In this document: one piece after another, positions 47,045-56,469 of the stretch | Numbering within the stretch: position 1 is the stretch's first letter | How the letters are laid out: each line of letters opens with the position of its first letter | Assembly: GCF_019966575.1 (NCBI RefSeq) | Contig: NZ_JAINFK010000006.1 | Coordinates: 124,001 to 188,000 of the forward strand | Origin: Oricola cellulosilytica | GTDB lineage: Bacteria > Pseudomonadota > Alphaproteobacteria > Rhizobiales > Rhizobiaceae | DNA length: 64,000 nucleotides | Direction: 5' to 3' | Program-made: the position numbers and the translations under genes | Notes under the pieces: model-generated | What the model was told of the DNA's origin: nothing | Database searches by the model: none | What the model saw: only the letters and a program-made list of their open reading frames with translations

Positions 47045-47318
47045 TTTCCGCGATCCGAAAACAGCGGAACAATCTCGACAGTCAAGGGCTCGGCGTTGGG
47101 AAATCCTGCCTACGACCAAAGGGCATTTCTAGCCCCGCGCTCGTCATGAAACGTTACAGGCCTACGCGGTCGTCTCCCTCGTATAAGGCGGCTTGGTGGA
47201 CTTTCGACAAGGCCGGCACAGCTCCGGCGTGGAAGCGCAATGGCAGATATGCGCCGCCTTCTGCCCTTTCTCAAGCAACAAAACATCGTCCCTCATATTA
47301 ACCGGTCTCTTCCGAGGT
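47045..47318. other. Spacer between convergent phnF and uxuA
   Basis: 274 bases with nothing recognisable: no gene, and no clear terminator with a T-run. Confidence 0.5.
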
Positions 47319-48506
47319 CTAGCTCTGCTGTTTCATCACTTCGCGAGCAGCCATCCAGGCGAGCGCACGCTCGACACCGCGGAGTTCCGCCAATCCCCGC
47401 AGCCGCCCAATCGCCGGATAGCCGGGACGAAAGCCCGTGCCCAGATCACTCAGCATGGCATGGCCGTGATCGGGACGCATTGGCAGCGCCTCGCCGCGGA
47501 CGGCTTCAATGGCGCGCACCTCTTTGATCACAGCGACCATGTCCACGTCGCCGTCGAGATGATCCGCCTCGTAGAAACTCTGCCCATCCGCCTCCCGCCG
47601 CGTGGCGCGAAGATGCAGGAAATGCACCCGCTCGCGGAATTCCGCAAGCATCGCAGGCAAGTCGTTGTCATGTCGGACGCCCAAAGATCCGGTACAAAAG
47701 GTAAAACCGTTCGCGACGCCCAGCCACATCCCGCAAATCGCGCGCATATCCTCGGCAGTCGAGACGACGCGCGGCAAGCCGAAAATCGGCCGGGGCGGAT
47801 CGTCCGGATGGATAGCGATACGCAAACCCGCCCGCTCGATTCGCGGCATCACACGAGCGAGGAAAGCGGCGAGATTTGCGCGCAGATCGCGTGGACCGAT
47901 ACCGTTGTAACGGGCGAGTTGAGCGCGGAATTCGTCGAGCGTATAGCTCTCCTCGGATCCCGGCAGGCCGGCGAGAATCGTACTTGTCAGCCGTGCGCGC
48001 TCCGCCGCGTCCATCGCTGCGTTGCGCGCCTCAGCCCGCTCAACGATCTCGGCTTGGTGACTCTCGGCGGCGCCCGCCCGGCCCAGCAAATGCAAGTCGA
48101 AAACAGCGAGATCGGCGGCATCGAAACGAAGACAGGACGCACCGTCTGGAAGCCGGTGATCCACGTCGGTACGCGTCCAGTCGAGCACCGGCATAAAATT
48201 GTAGCAAATTGTCGAAACGCCCTCGGCAGCAAGGTTTTCGGCGGTTGTAGCCCAAACATCGGCCTTGTCCTGCCAGCCGACCGCACCGGTCTTGATGTCC
48301 TCGTGCACCGGGATGCTTTCGACCACATTCCAACAAAGGCCGGCCGCTTCTATCGCCGCGCGCCTAGCGCGAATCTCTTCACGCGGCCATACGGTGTCGT
48401 TGGCTTGTTGATGCAAGGCCGTGACAACCGAAACGGCCCCGGTCTGCCGGATTTCGGCAAGGCTCACCGGGTCATCGGGCCCGAACCAGCGCCAGCAGTG
48501 CAGCAT
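47319..48506 (-). CDS. uxuA: Mannonate dehydratase
   Basis: 395 residues. UxuA dehydrates D-mannonate to 2-keto-3-deoxygluconate. Start MLHCWRWFGPDDPVSLAEIRQTGA, the WNVVESIPVHEDIK loop, YNFMPVLDWTRTD, HPDDPPRPIFGLPRVVS (metal ligands) and MRPDHGHAM are all characteristic. Gene order uxuA-GntR-uidA-dctP leftward and dctQM-GH31-uxuB-uxaC rightward makes one glucuronide regulon. A KDG kinase and KDPG aldolase are not in the window. Confidence 0.95.
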   Translation of the reverse strand: MLHCWRWFGPDDPVSLAEIRQTGAVSVVTALHQQANDTVWPREEIRARRAAIEAAGLCWNVVESIPVHEDIKTGAVGWQDKADVWATTAENLAAEGVSTICYNFMPVLDWTRTDVDHRLPDGASCLRFDAADLAVFDLHLLGRAGAAESHQAEIVERAEARNAAMDAAERARLTSTILAGLPGSEESYTLDEFRAQLARYNGIGPRDLRANLAAFLARVMPRIERAGLRIAIHPDDPPRPIFGLPRVVSTAEDMRAICGMWLGVANGFTFCTGSLGVRHDNDLPAMLAEFRERVHFLHLRATRREADGQSFYEADHLDGDVDMVAVIKEVRAIEAVRGEALPMRPDHGHAMLSDLGTGFRPGYPAIGRLRGLAELRGVERALAWMAAREVMKQQS

Positions 48507-48521
48507 CCGTACCCCCGATAT

Positions 48522-49256
48522 TCAGCCCTGCGACGCCGAGACGGAGGTAAAGAGATACCCGTCGAAATCCGGGTCTTCCGCATTGGAGAGATCGAACAAG
48601 GTCGTCCGCACGTTTTCGAGGTGTTGCCACATTGCCTGCCGCGCGGCCGCCGGATCTTTCTGCTGCAACGCAGTCAGAATCGCTTGATGGTCGCCAAGCC
48701 AACGCCGACGGTAGGAAACATCGAAAATCCGCTCGTGAAGCTGCGCCCACATCGGACTGCGGGCTCTCTTGCGCCACAATTCGTCAACGACATCCGCTAA
48801 CGCAGAGTTCTGCGTTGCTTCCGCAATCAGTTGATGAAACAGCCGGTCACCCGAAAAATCCCCCTCGCCGGTTTCAATCTCCCGCGCCTCGAGCATTAGG
48901 GCCTCACGCATCTTCACGATGTAAGGTTTGGTTATCGTCCGCGCCGCTTGCTCGGCGATCGCACTTTCGAGGACCTGACGCGCCTGCAGAAGCTCGAACG
49001 GCCCGATATCATCGCGTAAATCGCCACTTCGGGCACCGGGTTCGACCAGTAAATAAATACCAGATCCCTTGCGCACTTCGACGAATCCCTCGATCTCCAG
49101 CATCATCACCGCCTCACGAACCACGGATCGCGGCACGTCGAATACCTCCGCGATCTGGCGCTCCGTCAGAATCCGGTCGCCAGGCCGGTAACCGCGGGCG
49201 ACTATTTCCGCGCGCAACCTGTCAGCAATCTCGCGATAGCGCCTTCTAGCGGTCAC
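48522..49256 (-). CDS. GntR/FadR-family repressor (UxuR-like)
   Basis: 244 residues. Winged helix in residues 5-75 (GDRILTERQIAEVFDVPRSVVREAVMMLEIEG) and an all-helical FCD effector domain. GTG start overlapping the uidA stop (GTGA). FadR-type regulators of hexuronate genes (UxuR, ExuR) bind TTGGTNNACCAA operators; matching sites are found between dctP and dctQ. Probable local repressor released by a hexuronate. Confidence 0.88.
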   Translation of the reverse strand: MTARRRYREIADRLRAEIVARGYRPGDRILTERQIAEVFDVPRSVVREAVMMLEIEGFVEVRKGSGIYLLVEPGARSGDLRDDIGPFELLQARQVLESAIAEQAARTITKPYIVKMREALMLEAREIETGEGDFSGDRLFHQLIAEATQNSALADVVDELWRKRARSPMWAQLHERIFDVSYRRRWLGDHQAILTALQQKDPAAARQAMWQHLENVRTTLFDLSNAEDPDFDGYLFTSVSASQG

Positions 49257-51052
49257 AAACGAACCTCCTCCATGCGGGCCACCTCTTCATAGAACTCGGA
49301 CAATACGCGAAAAGCTTCTTTCTTCGTGGCCTTGTCGGCAGCGATCAGGCCCTTCCGGTTGTAGCCCCGCTGAAATACGTTCTGCCGCCGCTCGACCCGA
49401 AAGTCGTAGAGTATCCAGGGCGACATGCCTTGCACCCAAGGAATGGCGCGCAGAATCTCCAATTGCCTGCGATAAACTTCAGCCTGATAGGACTCGCTGA
49501 AAAGTCCCCGCTCCGGTCCGCAGTCGGAAATATCGGCATCCGCCCCGGTTTCAGAAATCAGCACCGGCTTGCCGGGTTCCGAATTTCGCCCGATTGCGGC
49601 AAGGTCCGCGAAGTCATTCTCATACCAGCCATAATATTCGTTGATGCCAATCACGTCGAGGCAGTCGACCAACCGGTCTTCGATCCGGCAAGCGGCGTGG
49701 TTCACAAGGCAGGCAGCAGTGATGAGCCGTGTACCGTCCTCGTCCCGCGCGGTGCTGGCAAGAGCGGTCATGAAGGCAAGTCTGGCGTCAGTATCGGCGT
49801 TTTCGTTGCCGACAGACCAAAAGATCACGCTGGCCCGGTTGCGATCGCGACGGATGAGTTCGGTGAGCTGATTCCGCGCATCCTCGAAGGTTCGAGGATT
49901 GGCGAAGTCGATGGCCCAATAGACGGGAATTTCTTCCCAAAGCAAGAAGCCGAGTTCGTCGGCCAGTTCGGCGGCGCGTTCGTGATGCGGGTAATGTGCG
50001 AGCCTTAGGAAGTTGCAACCCAATTCTCGCGCGTGCAAGAATCGCCGGCGAAGATCCTCCTCCGAAGTACACTTACCCGTTAGCATGTCGTCCTCATGCA
50101 CTGCAATCCCACGCAGCCAGACCGGTCGACCGTTCAGGAGGATTTCGTGACCGCGCACAACCACCGTCCGAAACCCGACCCGGTCGCGTATCTCATCATC
50201 ACCTCCGCGCAGGATGACGTCATAAAGCCGTGGGTTCTCCGGTGACCAAAGTTCGAGCGCGGCTTCCAGAATAATCTCGCCACGACCGCCATCAACGGCG
50301 ATTTCGCCCGAGACGCCCAGTTCCGGGATTTCTACTGTCGCGCAAGAAAGTCCCTCAGCCTCGACGACGATTCGAATGCGGCGATTGTTACCGTCGGCGA
50401 CGAGGTGAACAAACATACTACGCAAAAACGCCTCAGGCAGGTCGTAAAGCGCGACCTCGCGGTAGATCCCTCCGTAATTGAACCAGTCGCTGTTGCGCAT
50501 CGGCACACGGTCCAGCGTACGGGTGTTGTTGACACAGAGCATGAGCCAGTTTCGTCCAGGGCGCAGATGCCCGGTCAGGTCGGCGCAAAACGGTGTCGAG
50601 CCGCCGGCATGGTTGCCCACGAAACTGCCGTTCACGAACAGCTTGCAATCATATTGAGCCGCACCGATCCTCAGGATGTAACGTCGTCCCGGCACCGGCG
50701 TCAGGTCGAGCGGGCGTGTGTACCAGACCGAGCCCTCGAAGAAATACCACTTCTCCCGCAACATCTGCCAGCAGGACGGCACCGGCACCGTCTCTCCCAC
50801 ATAAGGATCGTAGTCCCAAGGCAGATCCCGCTCCTCCGGCGACGCCGGCTCCATCGCATACCAACGCTGGCGCAGCCCGGTATCGAGAAGATCAACGCAG
50901 AAGTTCCATGCGCCGTCGAGCGGCAATGCCTGCCGCCCGCGGGTATGGATAAGCGTCTCCGCATTCAGATCACATGTCTCGAAGGGACGAAAATAGTCCT
51001 CTTCATGCAGCGCCCGAAGCGCATTGCCGGCCAAGGCGGAGCGCTCGAGCAT
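49253..51052 (-). CDS. uidA: Beta-glucuronidase, GH2
   Basis: 599 residues (E. coli UidA 603). N-terminal jelly roll (FRPFETCDLN, LDGAWNFCVD, VPVPSCWQ, WYTRPLDL), Ig-like middle domain, and TIM barrel from about residue 275. The acid/base Glu is in SVGNENAD near 417 and the nucleophile Glu in LISETGAD near 499, close to the E. coli positions. No signal peptide, so it cleaves imported glucuronides in the cytoplasm. Lies 3 bases after dctP. Confidence 0.93.
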   Translation of the reverse strand: MLERSALAGNALRALHEEDYFRPFETCDLNAETLIHTRGRQALPLDGAWNFCVDLLDTGLRQRWYAMEPASPEERDLPWDYDPYVGETVPVPSCWQMLREKWYFFEGSVWYTRPLDLTPVPGRRYILRIGAAQYDCKLFVNGSFVGNHAGGSTPFCADLTGHLRPGRNWLMLCVNNTRTLDRVPMRNSDWFNYGGIYREVALYDLPEAFLRSMFVHLVADGNNRRIRIVVEAEGLSCATVEIPELGVSGEIAVDGGRGEIILEAALELWSPENPRLYDVILRGGDDEIRDRVGFRTVVVRGHEILLNGRPVWLRGIAVHEDDMLTGKCTSEEDLRRRFLHARELGCNFLRLAHYPHHERAAELADELGFLLWEEIPVYWAIDFANPRTFEDARNQLTELIRRDRNRASVIFWSVGNENADTDARLAFMTALASTARDEDGTRLITAACLVNHAACRIEDRLVDCLDVIGINEYYGWYENDFADLAAIGRNSEPGKPVLISETGADADISDCGPERGLFSESYQAEVYRRQLEILRAIPWVQGMSPWILYDFRVERRQNVFQRGYNRKGLIAADKATKKEAFRVLSEFYEEVARMEEVRL

Positions 51053-51055
51053 GGC

Positions 51056-52039
51056 CTACTGGGCTATCGCCTGGATTTCGCTGATGAGTTCGGCCACAAG
51101 CGGCGATTTGGCCGCGACCTCGGCATACATCGGCTGCACAGCAGAAATGAAGGGTGCTTTTTCAACGGTATTAACGTTGACCTCCATTTCGGTCTCCGCC
51201 TGCTTGATTGCAGCATCGGCCGTCTTGTTCCAGTTCTGACGGTGGAACTCTTGCGCCTCGCTTGCCGCCTGACGCATCGCGGCCTGTTGGTCCGGCGTCA
51301 TGCCATCCCAGGTACATTTGGAGATGACCACGACCGACGGAATCATCGTGTGCTCATCAAGCGAAAAGAACTTCGCGACCTCTCCATGACGAGCGTTGGT
51401 CAAAGCGGTCGGATTGTTTTCGGCGGCATCAACGACGCCCTGCTGCAACGCACTGTACAGTTCGCCCCAATCGATCGGCGTCGGACTTCCTCCGAGAAGC
51501 TCGACCATGCGAATCGCCGAGGGACTGGGCTGCACCCGAACCTTCACGCCCTTGAGATCGTCCGGCGAATGGATCGGCTTATTGCCATAGAAAGAGCGCG
51601 CGCCCTCTGTCAGGAATGCCACGCCGAGAAATCCGTTATCGGCCGAAGCGTTCAAGATCTTCTGGCCGACTTCGCCAGAGACGACCTTGTTGAAATGCTC
51701 TTCGCTTTTAAAGATGTAGGGCAGGTTCATAGCGCTGTACGCGGGCTCAAACGCCTCGAGCTCGGAAGCATTCGATCGTGCCATTTCAAGCGCGCAGTTC
51801 TGCACCAGTTCCATCGATTCACGCTGATTGCCCAGTTCGGCGTTCGGAAAGACCTGGATCGAAAGCTCACCGCCAGTCAGGTCAGACAACCGTTTGCCCA
51901 TGAATTCCATGCTAATATGCGTTGGATGGTCGGCGGGGTTGTTGTGGCTAAGGCGCAGGACCGTCTCGGCCTGTGTGAGCGCCGTTGATGCGGCCAGCAC
52001 CACGGCGGAAAGCGCAAATTTGCGCCAAATCGTCGTCAT
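51056..52039 (-). CDS. dctP: TRAP transporter substrate-binding protein (DctP type)
   Basis: 327 residues with a signal peptide (MTTIWRKFALSAVVLAASTALTQA). DctP family fold with the conserved VRVQPSPSAIRMVELLGGSPTPI segment, whose Arg binds the ligand carboxylate, and QQGVVDAAENNPTALTNARHGEVAKFF. Context points to a uronate or glucuronide ligand. First gene of the leftward unit dctP-uidA-GntR-uxuA; divergent from dctQM. Confidence 0.93.
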   Translation of the reverse strand: MTTIWRKFALSAVVLAASTALTQAETVLRLSHNNPADHPTHISMEFMGKRLSDLTGGELSIQVFPNAELGNQRESMELVQNCALEMARSNASELEAFEPAYSAMNLPYIFKSEEHFNKVVSGEVGQKILNASADNGFLGVAFLTEGARSFYGNKPIHSPDDLKGVKVRVQPSPSAIRMVELLGGSPTPIDWGELYSALQQGVVDAAENNPTALTNARHGEVAKFFSLDEHTMIPSVVVISKCTWDGMTPDQQAAMRQAASEAQEFHRQNWNKTADAAIKQAETEMEVNVNTVEKAPFISAVQPMYAEVAAKSPLVAELISEIQAIAQ

Positions 52040-52112
52040 CTCGTAATCCTCCCGGGTTGTATTACCATCGTCTGTCGGCCTTTGACGGCCTCCAACCGGC
52101 AACAATCAAAAT

Positions 52113-52169
52113 ATGTCGACCAGAATCTGTTTTTGTCAACTAATTTTCAGATTTTGGTTGACCAATTTT
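52113..52169. promoter_or_regulatory. UxuR-like operator array between dctP and dctQ
   Basis: TTTTGGTTGACCAATTTT (52152-52169) closely fits the hexuronate-regulator pattern TTGGTNNACCAA. A second, weaker copy TTTTTGTCAACTAATTTT lies at 52130-52147 and a third, GTCGACCA, near 52113. They sit in the shared promoter of the two divergent units. Confidence 0.7.
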
Positions 52170-52212
52170 ATTTCTTGCCCGAATATGCCGCCATTGTTGA
52201 GGGAGGACGACT

Positions 52213-52251
52213 ATGAACGCAGGCGCGGTCGTGTGCAGTTGCGCGGCGTAA
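52213..52251 (+). CDS. Possible 12-residue leader peptide before dctQ
   Basis: ATG at 52213 has a strong GGGAGG site 6 bases upstream and encodes MNAGAVVCSCAA before TAA, ending 8 bases before the dctQ ATG. The dctQ start itself has no good site, so translation may depend on coupling to this short frame. It could be chance. Confidence 0.35.
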   Translation: MNAGAVVCSCAA

Positions 52252-52259
52252 CGGGCTTG

Positions 52260-52772
52260 ATGGCCCTAAAACGCGCGCTTGACGTTTTCCTAGCGACAGC
52301 GAGCGGCGCCATACTGGCCTTGGTCGCAGGGGCAGTCATCTGGCAGGTGGTTACGCGCTATATCCTCGGCATTCCCAGCACCAGCACGAGTGAGATCGCG
52401 CGGCTTCTATTCATGTGGCTGGCGCTGCTTTCCGGCGCCTATGCGTTCGGGCAAAAGCGGCATCTTGCAATCGATTTTCTACCCCAGACCCTGACCGGCC
52501 GGTCGCGCACCGCCGCCGAGGCAACGATCCTTGCCATCGTGGCGATCTTTGCCGGTCTCGTGATGGTCCGAGGCGGAAGTGACCTCGTCCTGCGCACGCT
52601 AATGAGCGGCCAGATTACACCGACGCTTGGCTTGCCGATGGGCTGGATTTACGCCGCGATCCCGGTCGCAGGTGGCGCGATCCTCTTCTACTGCCTGTGG
52701 TTCGCGCGCGGGTTGGCGCGTGGCGAGGACGACGGCATCCTCCCTTCGTCTGATAGCAACACCACGGGTTAG
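52260..52772 (+). CDS. dctQ: TRAP transporter small membrane subunit (DctQ type)
   Basis: 170 residues, four membrane helices, with the family segment STSTSEIARLLFMWLALLSGAYAFGQKRHLAIDFLP. The start at 52260 fits the family; an in-frame ATG at 52185 would add 25 charged residues with no ribosome-binding site. Pairs with DctM to move the substrate held by DctP using a sodium or proton gradient. Confidence 0.9.
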   Translation: MALKRALDVFLATASGAILALVAGAVIWQVVTRYILGIPSTSTSEIARLLFMWLALLSGAYAFGQKRHLAIDFLPQTLTGRSRTAAEATILAIVAIFAGLVMVRGGSDLVLRTLMSGQITPTLGLPMGWIYAAIPVAGGAILFYCLWFARGLARGEDDGILPSSDSNTTG

Positions 52773-52783
52773 GGGCGTTCGCA

Positions 52784-54082
52784 ATGGGCCAAGCAAGTCT
52801 TCTTCTATTCGGCTCCTTTGCCTTGCTGATGGCGCTGGGCGTGCCGATCGCATTCGCGATTGGTGCCGCAGCCGCGTTGACATTCCTTCTTTTCATGAAC
52901 TTCGATCAGTCGATGTTCATCGTAGCCCAGCAGATGGCCTCGGGACTCGATAGCTTCACCCTTCTGGCGATCCCGTTTTTCATTCTCGCAGGCAACATCA
53001 TGAACTCGGGCGGCATGGCGCGACGGCTGGTGGATTTTGCCCAAATCCTCGCCAGCCCTCTTCCCGGCTCGCTCGCCCATGTAAATGTCATCGCCAACAT
53101 GCTTTTCGGTTCGATCTCTGGGTCTGCAGTGGCGGCGGCGGCGGCGGTAGGCGGGGTGATGGCGCCGATCCAGAAGCGCGAAGGCTACGACCCCGCTTTC
53201 GCCGCGACGGTAAACATCACTTCTTGCCCAACCGGCTTGCTCATACCGCCGTCAAATACCTTCATCGTCTATTCGCTTATTACCGGGGGCACATCAGTCG
53301 GGGCGCTATTCCTGGCCGGATACTTGCCAGGAATCCTCATGGGACTCGGCATCATGCTGGTTGCGGGGATCGTCGCACGGCGTAAAAACTATGCGCCTGC
53401 ACCGCGCCCTACCTGGACGGATGCGCGCACGGCTACCCTAAACGCGATCTTGCCGCTCGGCCTAATCGTCGTCATCATGGGCGGGATCATCGGTGGCGTA
53501 TTCACTGCGGCCGAGGCCTCGGGCATCGCCGTCCTTTACACACTTTTTGTCACGCTCGTCTGGTACCGCGAGATCGGAATCCGCGACTTGCCCAAAATCC
53601 TGGTGGAATCCGCGGTAACGACATCGATCGTGCTGATGCTGATTGGCGCCTCGATCGCGATGTCGCGAGTGATGGCTTTTGGCCAGATCCCGCAGGCCAT
53701 TGCCGAGGTCATGCTCGGCATATCCGACAATCCCACGGTGATTCTGCTGGTAATCACCATGGTTCTCTTGTTCGTAGGTACCTTTATGGACATGACTCCG
53801 GCGCTTCTGATCTTCACCCCGATATTCCTGCCAGTGGTCAAGCAGATAGGCGTCGACCCGGTACATTTCGGCGTTATCATGACCTTCAACCTGTGTATCG
53901 GCATTTGCACCCCGCCGGTAGGATCGGCGCTGTTCGTCGGTTGCTCGGTCGGCGGTGTGCCGATCACTCGTGTTCTGCGACCGATCCTGCCGTTCTTCGC
54001 CGTGATGATCTCCACCGGATTGATCGTCACTTTTATGCCGTGGCTGAGCCTCGCTCTGCCACGTTACTTCCTTGGCTACTGA
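52784..54082 (+). CDS. dctM: TRAP transporter large membrane subunit (DctM type)
   Basis: 432 residues, about 12 membrane helices. Typical blocks: AIPFFILAGNIMNSGGMARRLVDFA, HVNVIANMLFGSISGSAVAAAAAVGGVM, TCPTGLLIPPSNTFIVYS-like loop, FVGTFMDMTPALLIFTPIFLP and TPPVGSALFVG. This subunit carries the transport path. Starts 11 bases after dctQ. Followed by the glycosidase genes in one operon. Confidence 0.95.
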   Translation: MGQASLLLFGSFALLMALGVPIAFAIGAAAALTFLLFMNFDQSMFIVAQQMASGLDSFTLLAIPFFILAGNIMNSGGMARRLVDFAQILASPLPGSLAHVNVIANMLFGSISGSAVAAAAAVGGVMAPIQKREGYDPAFAATVNITSCPTGLLIPPSNTFIVYSLITGGTSVGALFLAGYLPGILMGLGIMLVAGIVARRKNYAPAPRPTWTDARTATLNAILPLGLIVVIMGGIIGGVFTAAEASGIAVLYTLFVTLVWYREIGIRDLPKILVESAVTTSIVLMLIGASIAMSRVMAFGQIPQAIAEVMLGISDNPTVILLVITMVLLFVGTFMDMTPALLIFTPIFLPVVKQIGVDPVHFGVIMTFNLCIGICTPPVGSALFVGCSVGGVPITRVLRPILPFFAVMISTGLIVTFMPWLSLALPRYFLGY

Positions 54083-54093
54083 CAGGGTGCGGA

Positions 54094-56469
54094 ATGCGGC
54101 GGCTGAAAAACTGGCAGATCGGGCGTCGTTTACCCGCAGGCATCGAACTCGCGCTCGAGGGAGGCAGCCTCATGCGGCTGCAGGTACTCGACAAGACGCT
54201 CTTCCGCATCTCGCTTGTCAACCGCGGCCTTTGGCGGCTGGATCGCACCTGGGCCATCGCTCCCCAGGGAGACACTCCCTGGGAAGGGCGCGCGCGTGAC
54301 GATCTGTCTGGCTTCCCCTGCCCCGCGCACGAATTGGACGCCGAAGCCGAGCGCATCACGCTGGCGACCAAAGACCTGCGCTTGCTAGTCGGCAGGCCGC
54401 TGCGCCTGACTTGGCAGGCGCTTATCGGCGGCACGTGGAAGACCTTCGCCGAGGACCGCCCTACCGGAGCCTATCTGCTGGGCAGGACCGACCATGCCGC
54501 CGAACATTTCTTGCTGCGTGCGCCGGGCGAACGGATATACGGCCTCGGCGAGAAAGCGGGCCCACTTGAGCGCTCGGGTCGACGGTACGAGATGCGCAAC
54601 CTCGACGCGCTCGGATACGACGCACAAACGACTGATCCGCTTTACAAGCATATCCCCTTCACGCTGACGCGAACCGAGACCGCCGGCAGCTACAGCCTTT
54701 ACTATGATACCGCCGCTACCGCGTGGTTCGACCTCGGCAACGAGCGCGATAACTACCACCCGCCCTACCGCGCATTCCGGACCGCCGATGGTGATCTTGA
54801 CTACTATATGCGCTGGTCGCCGGACATCATGACGTTGGTGCGCGAGCAGGCGAGAATGACCGGGGGCACAGCCTTTCCGCCGCGCTGGTCGTTGGGCTAC
54901 TCCGGTTCGACCATGGCCTATACCGATGCCCCAGATGCCGAGTCCCGGCTGGCCGGGTTTCTCGACGAACTAGACCGATACGATATCCCCTGCGACAGTT
55001 TCCATCTTTCGTCGGGCTACACCGCGATCGGTAACAAGCGCTACGTGTTCCACTGGAACCGCGACCGGTTTCCCGATCCTGATCAGTTTACCGCACGATT
55101 CAATACCGCCGGCGTGCGGCTCATCGCCAACATCAAGCCCTGTCTGCTTAACGATCATCCGCGCCGGGCCGAGGCCGAGGAGCAGCACCTCTTCATTACG
55201 GATAGCGAGACCGGCGAGCCCGAGTCCTCGGTGTTCTGGGACGACGAAGGCTCGCATCTCGACTTTACGAATCCCGCGACGGTAGATTGGTGGAAGCTTC
55301 ACGTGCGCCGCGAACTGCTAGATCGCGGAATCGCCGCAACTTGGAACGATAACAACGAATTCGAGGTCTGGAACCGGGAAGCGCGCTGCGCGGGCTTTGG
55401 ACGGCCGCTCGACATCTCTCAGATACGTCCTATACAGGCGCTGCTCATGACGCGGGCTTCCGATGCGGCACAACGCGCCCATGCGCCGGACCGCCGCCCC
55501 TATTTGGTGACTCGCTCCGGAGGCACCGGCATTCAGCGCTATGCCCAGACCTGGACCGGCGACAACCACACTGATTGGGAGACCCTGCGCTGGAACATCC
55601 GCATGGGGCTCGGTCTGTCACTTTCGGGATTCTTCAACATCGGTCACGATACCGGCGGCTTCGCCGGGCCGCAGCCTGGCCCGGAGCTTCTGTTGCGCTG
55701 GGTTCAGAATGGTATCTTTCATCCGCGTTTCACGATCCATTCGTGGAACGCGGATAACAGCGCAACCGAGCCGTGGACCCATCCAGAGGTTACCCCATTG
55801 GTCGCCGCAGCAGTCCGTCTGCGTTACCGGCTTCTGCCTTATCTCTATACGTGCCTGTGGCGCGCCGCAGCCGCTCAGGAGCCAATCCTGCGGCCGCTCT
55901 TTCTCGATCACGAGGACGATCCGGCCAGCTTCGCGGACAGCGACGAATTTCTGCTGGGCCCCGATCTTCTGGTTGCGACCGTAGTTGAGGCTGGAGCTAC
56001 ACGCCGCCGCTTGCGCCTGCCCGTAAACGCGACCGGCTGGGTAGACTTCCATACCGGTGTCTGGCACTCTCCCGGGAGCGACATCGACATGCCGGTGACG
56101 CTCGCCTCTGTCCCGCTTTTTGTGCGTGCCGGTTCGGTTCTTCCACTATCGATCGGCGCGCGACGCGCCACCCCCGAAGCCGAGACAGCAAGAGAACTGG
56201 CGATCTACCCTGCCCCCGGTGACTTCGCTGTCGAGTCGCTTTGCTACGACGACCGCGACACAACCGGGGCATTGGAGGGCGATTATTGCCTTACGCGCCT
56301 GCATCTTTCGGGTGTGGGCAACGAGTTGCGCCTTGAAATTTCACAGAGCGGTCGTCGCGAACCGCCGCATCCGACGTTGCGGCTTCATCTCGCCACTGGC
56401 GATTCCCGCCGGCTGACATCTAACGGCGCGCCAGTAGCCGCAAGTGCGGAGGTCTCATGGCGCACCTGA
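54094..56469 (+). CDS. Glycoside hydrolase family 31
   Basis: 791 residues. GH31 alpha-glycosidase: N-terminal beta-sandwich with RIYGLGEKAGPLERSGRRYEMRNLD, (beta/alpha)8 barrel from about residue 265, nucleophile Asp419 in WNDNNEFEVW and acid/base Asp490 in TWTGDN, then two beta domains. No signal peptide. Within a glucuronide operon it likely removes an alpha-linked sugar from an imported oligosaccharide. The ATG at 54094 is preferred; an upstream open frame overlaps dctM. It overlaps uxuB by 13 bases. Confidence 0.9.
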   Translation: MRRLKNWQIGRRLPAGIELALEGGSLMRLQVLDKTLFRISLVNRGLWRLDRTWAIAPQGDTPWEGRARDDLSGFPCPAHELDAEAERITLATKDLRLLVGRPLRLTWQALIGGTWKTFAEDRPTGAYLLGRTDHAAEHFLLRAPGERIYGLGEKAGPLERSGRRYEMRNLDALGYDAQTTDPLYKHIPFTLTRTETAGSYSLYYDTAATAWFDLGNERDNYHPPYRAFRTADGDLDYYMRWSPDIMTLVREQARMTGGTAFPPRWSLGYSGSTMAYTDAPDAESRLAGFLDELDRYDIPCDSFHLSSGYTAIGNKRYVFHWNRDRFPDPDQFTARFNTAGVRLIANIKPCLLNDHPRRAEAEEQHLFITDSETGEPESSVFWDDEGSHLDFTNPATVDWWKLHVRRELLDRGIAATWNDNNEFEVWNREARCAGFGRPLDISQIRPIQALLMTRASDAAQRAHAPDRRPYLVTRSGGTGIQRYAQTWTGDNHTDWETLRWNIRMGLGLSLSGFFNIGHDTGGFAGPQPGPELLLRWVQNGIFHPRFTIHSWNADNSATEPWTHPEVTPLVAAAVRLRYRLLPYLYTCLWRAAAAQEPILRPLFLDHEDDPASFADSDEFLLGPDLLVATVVEAGATRRRLRLPVNATGWVDFHTGVWHSPGSDIDMPVTLASVPLFVRAGSVLPLSIGARRATPEAETARELAIYPAPGDFAVESLCYDDRDTTGALEGDYCLTRLHLSGVGNELRLEISQSGRREPPHPTLRLHLATGDSRRLTSNGAPVAASAEVSWRT

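Noticed and set aside
47193-48800. 535-codon rightward frame opposite uxuA
   Set aside because: Antisense shadow of uxuA and of the end of the GntR gene.
50405-51988. 527-codon rightward frame opposite uidA and dctP
   Set aside because: Spans two real genes on the other strand; no credible motifs or start.
53123-53160. GGC-rich run in dctM as a repeat element
   Set aside because: It encodes an alanine/glycine-rich helix of the TRAP subunit; ordinary codon bias.
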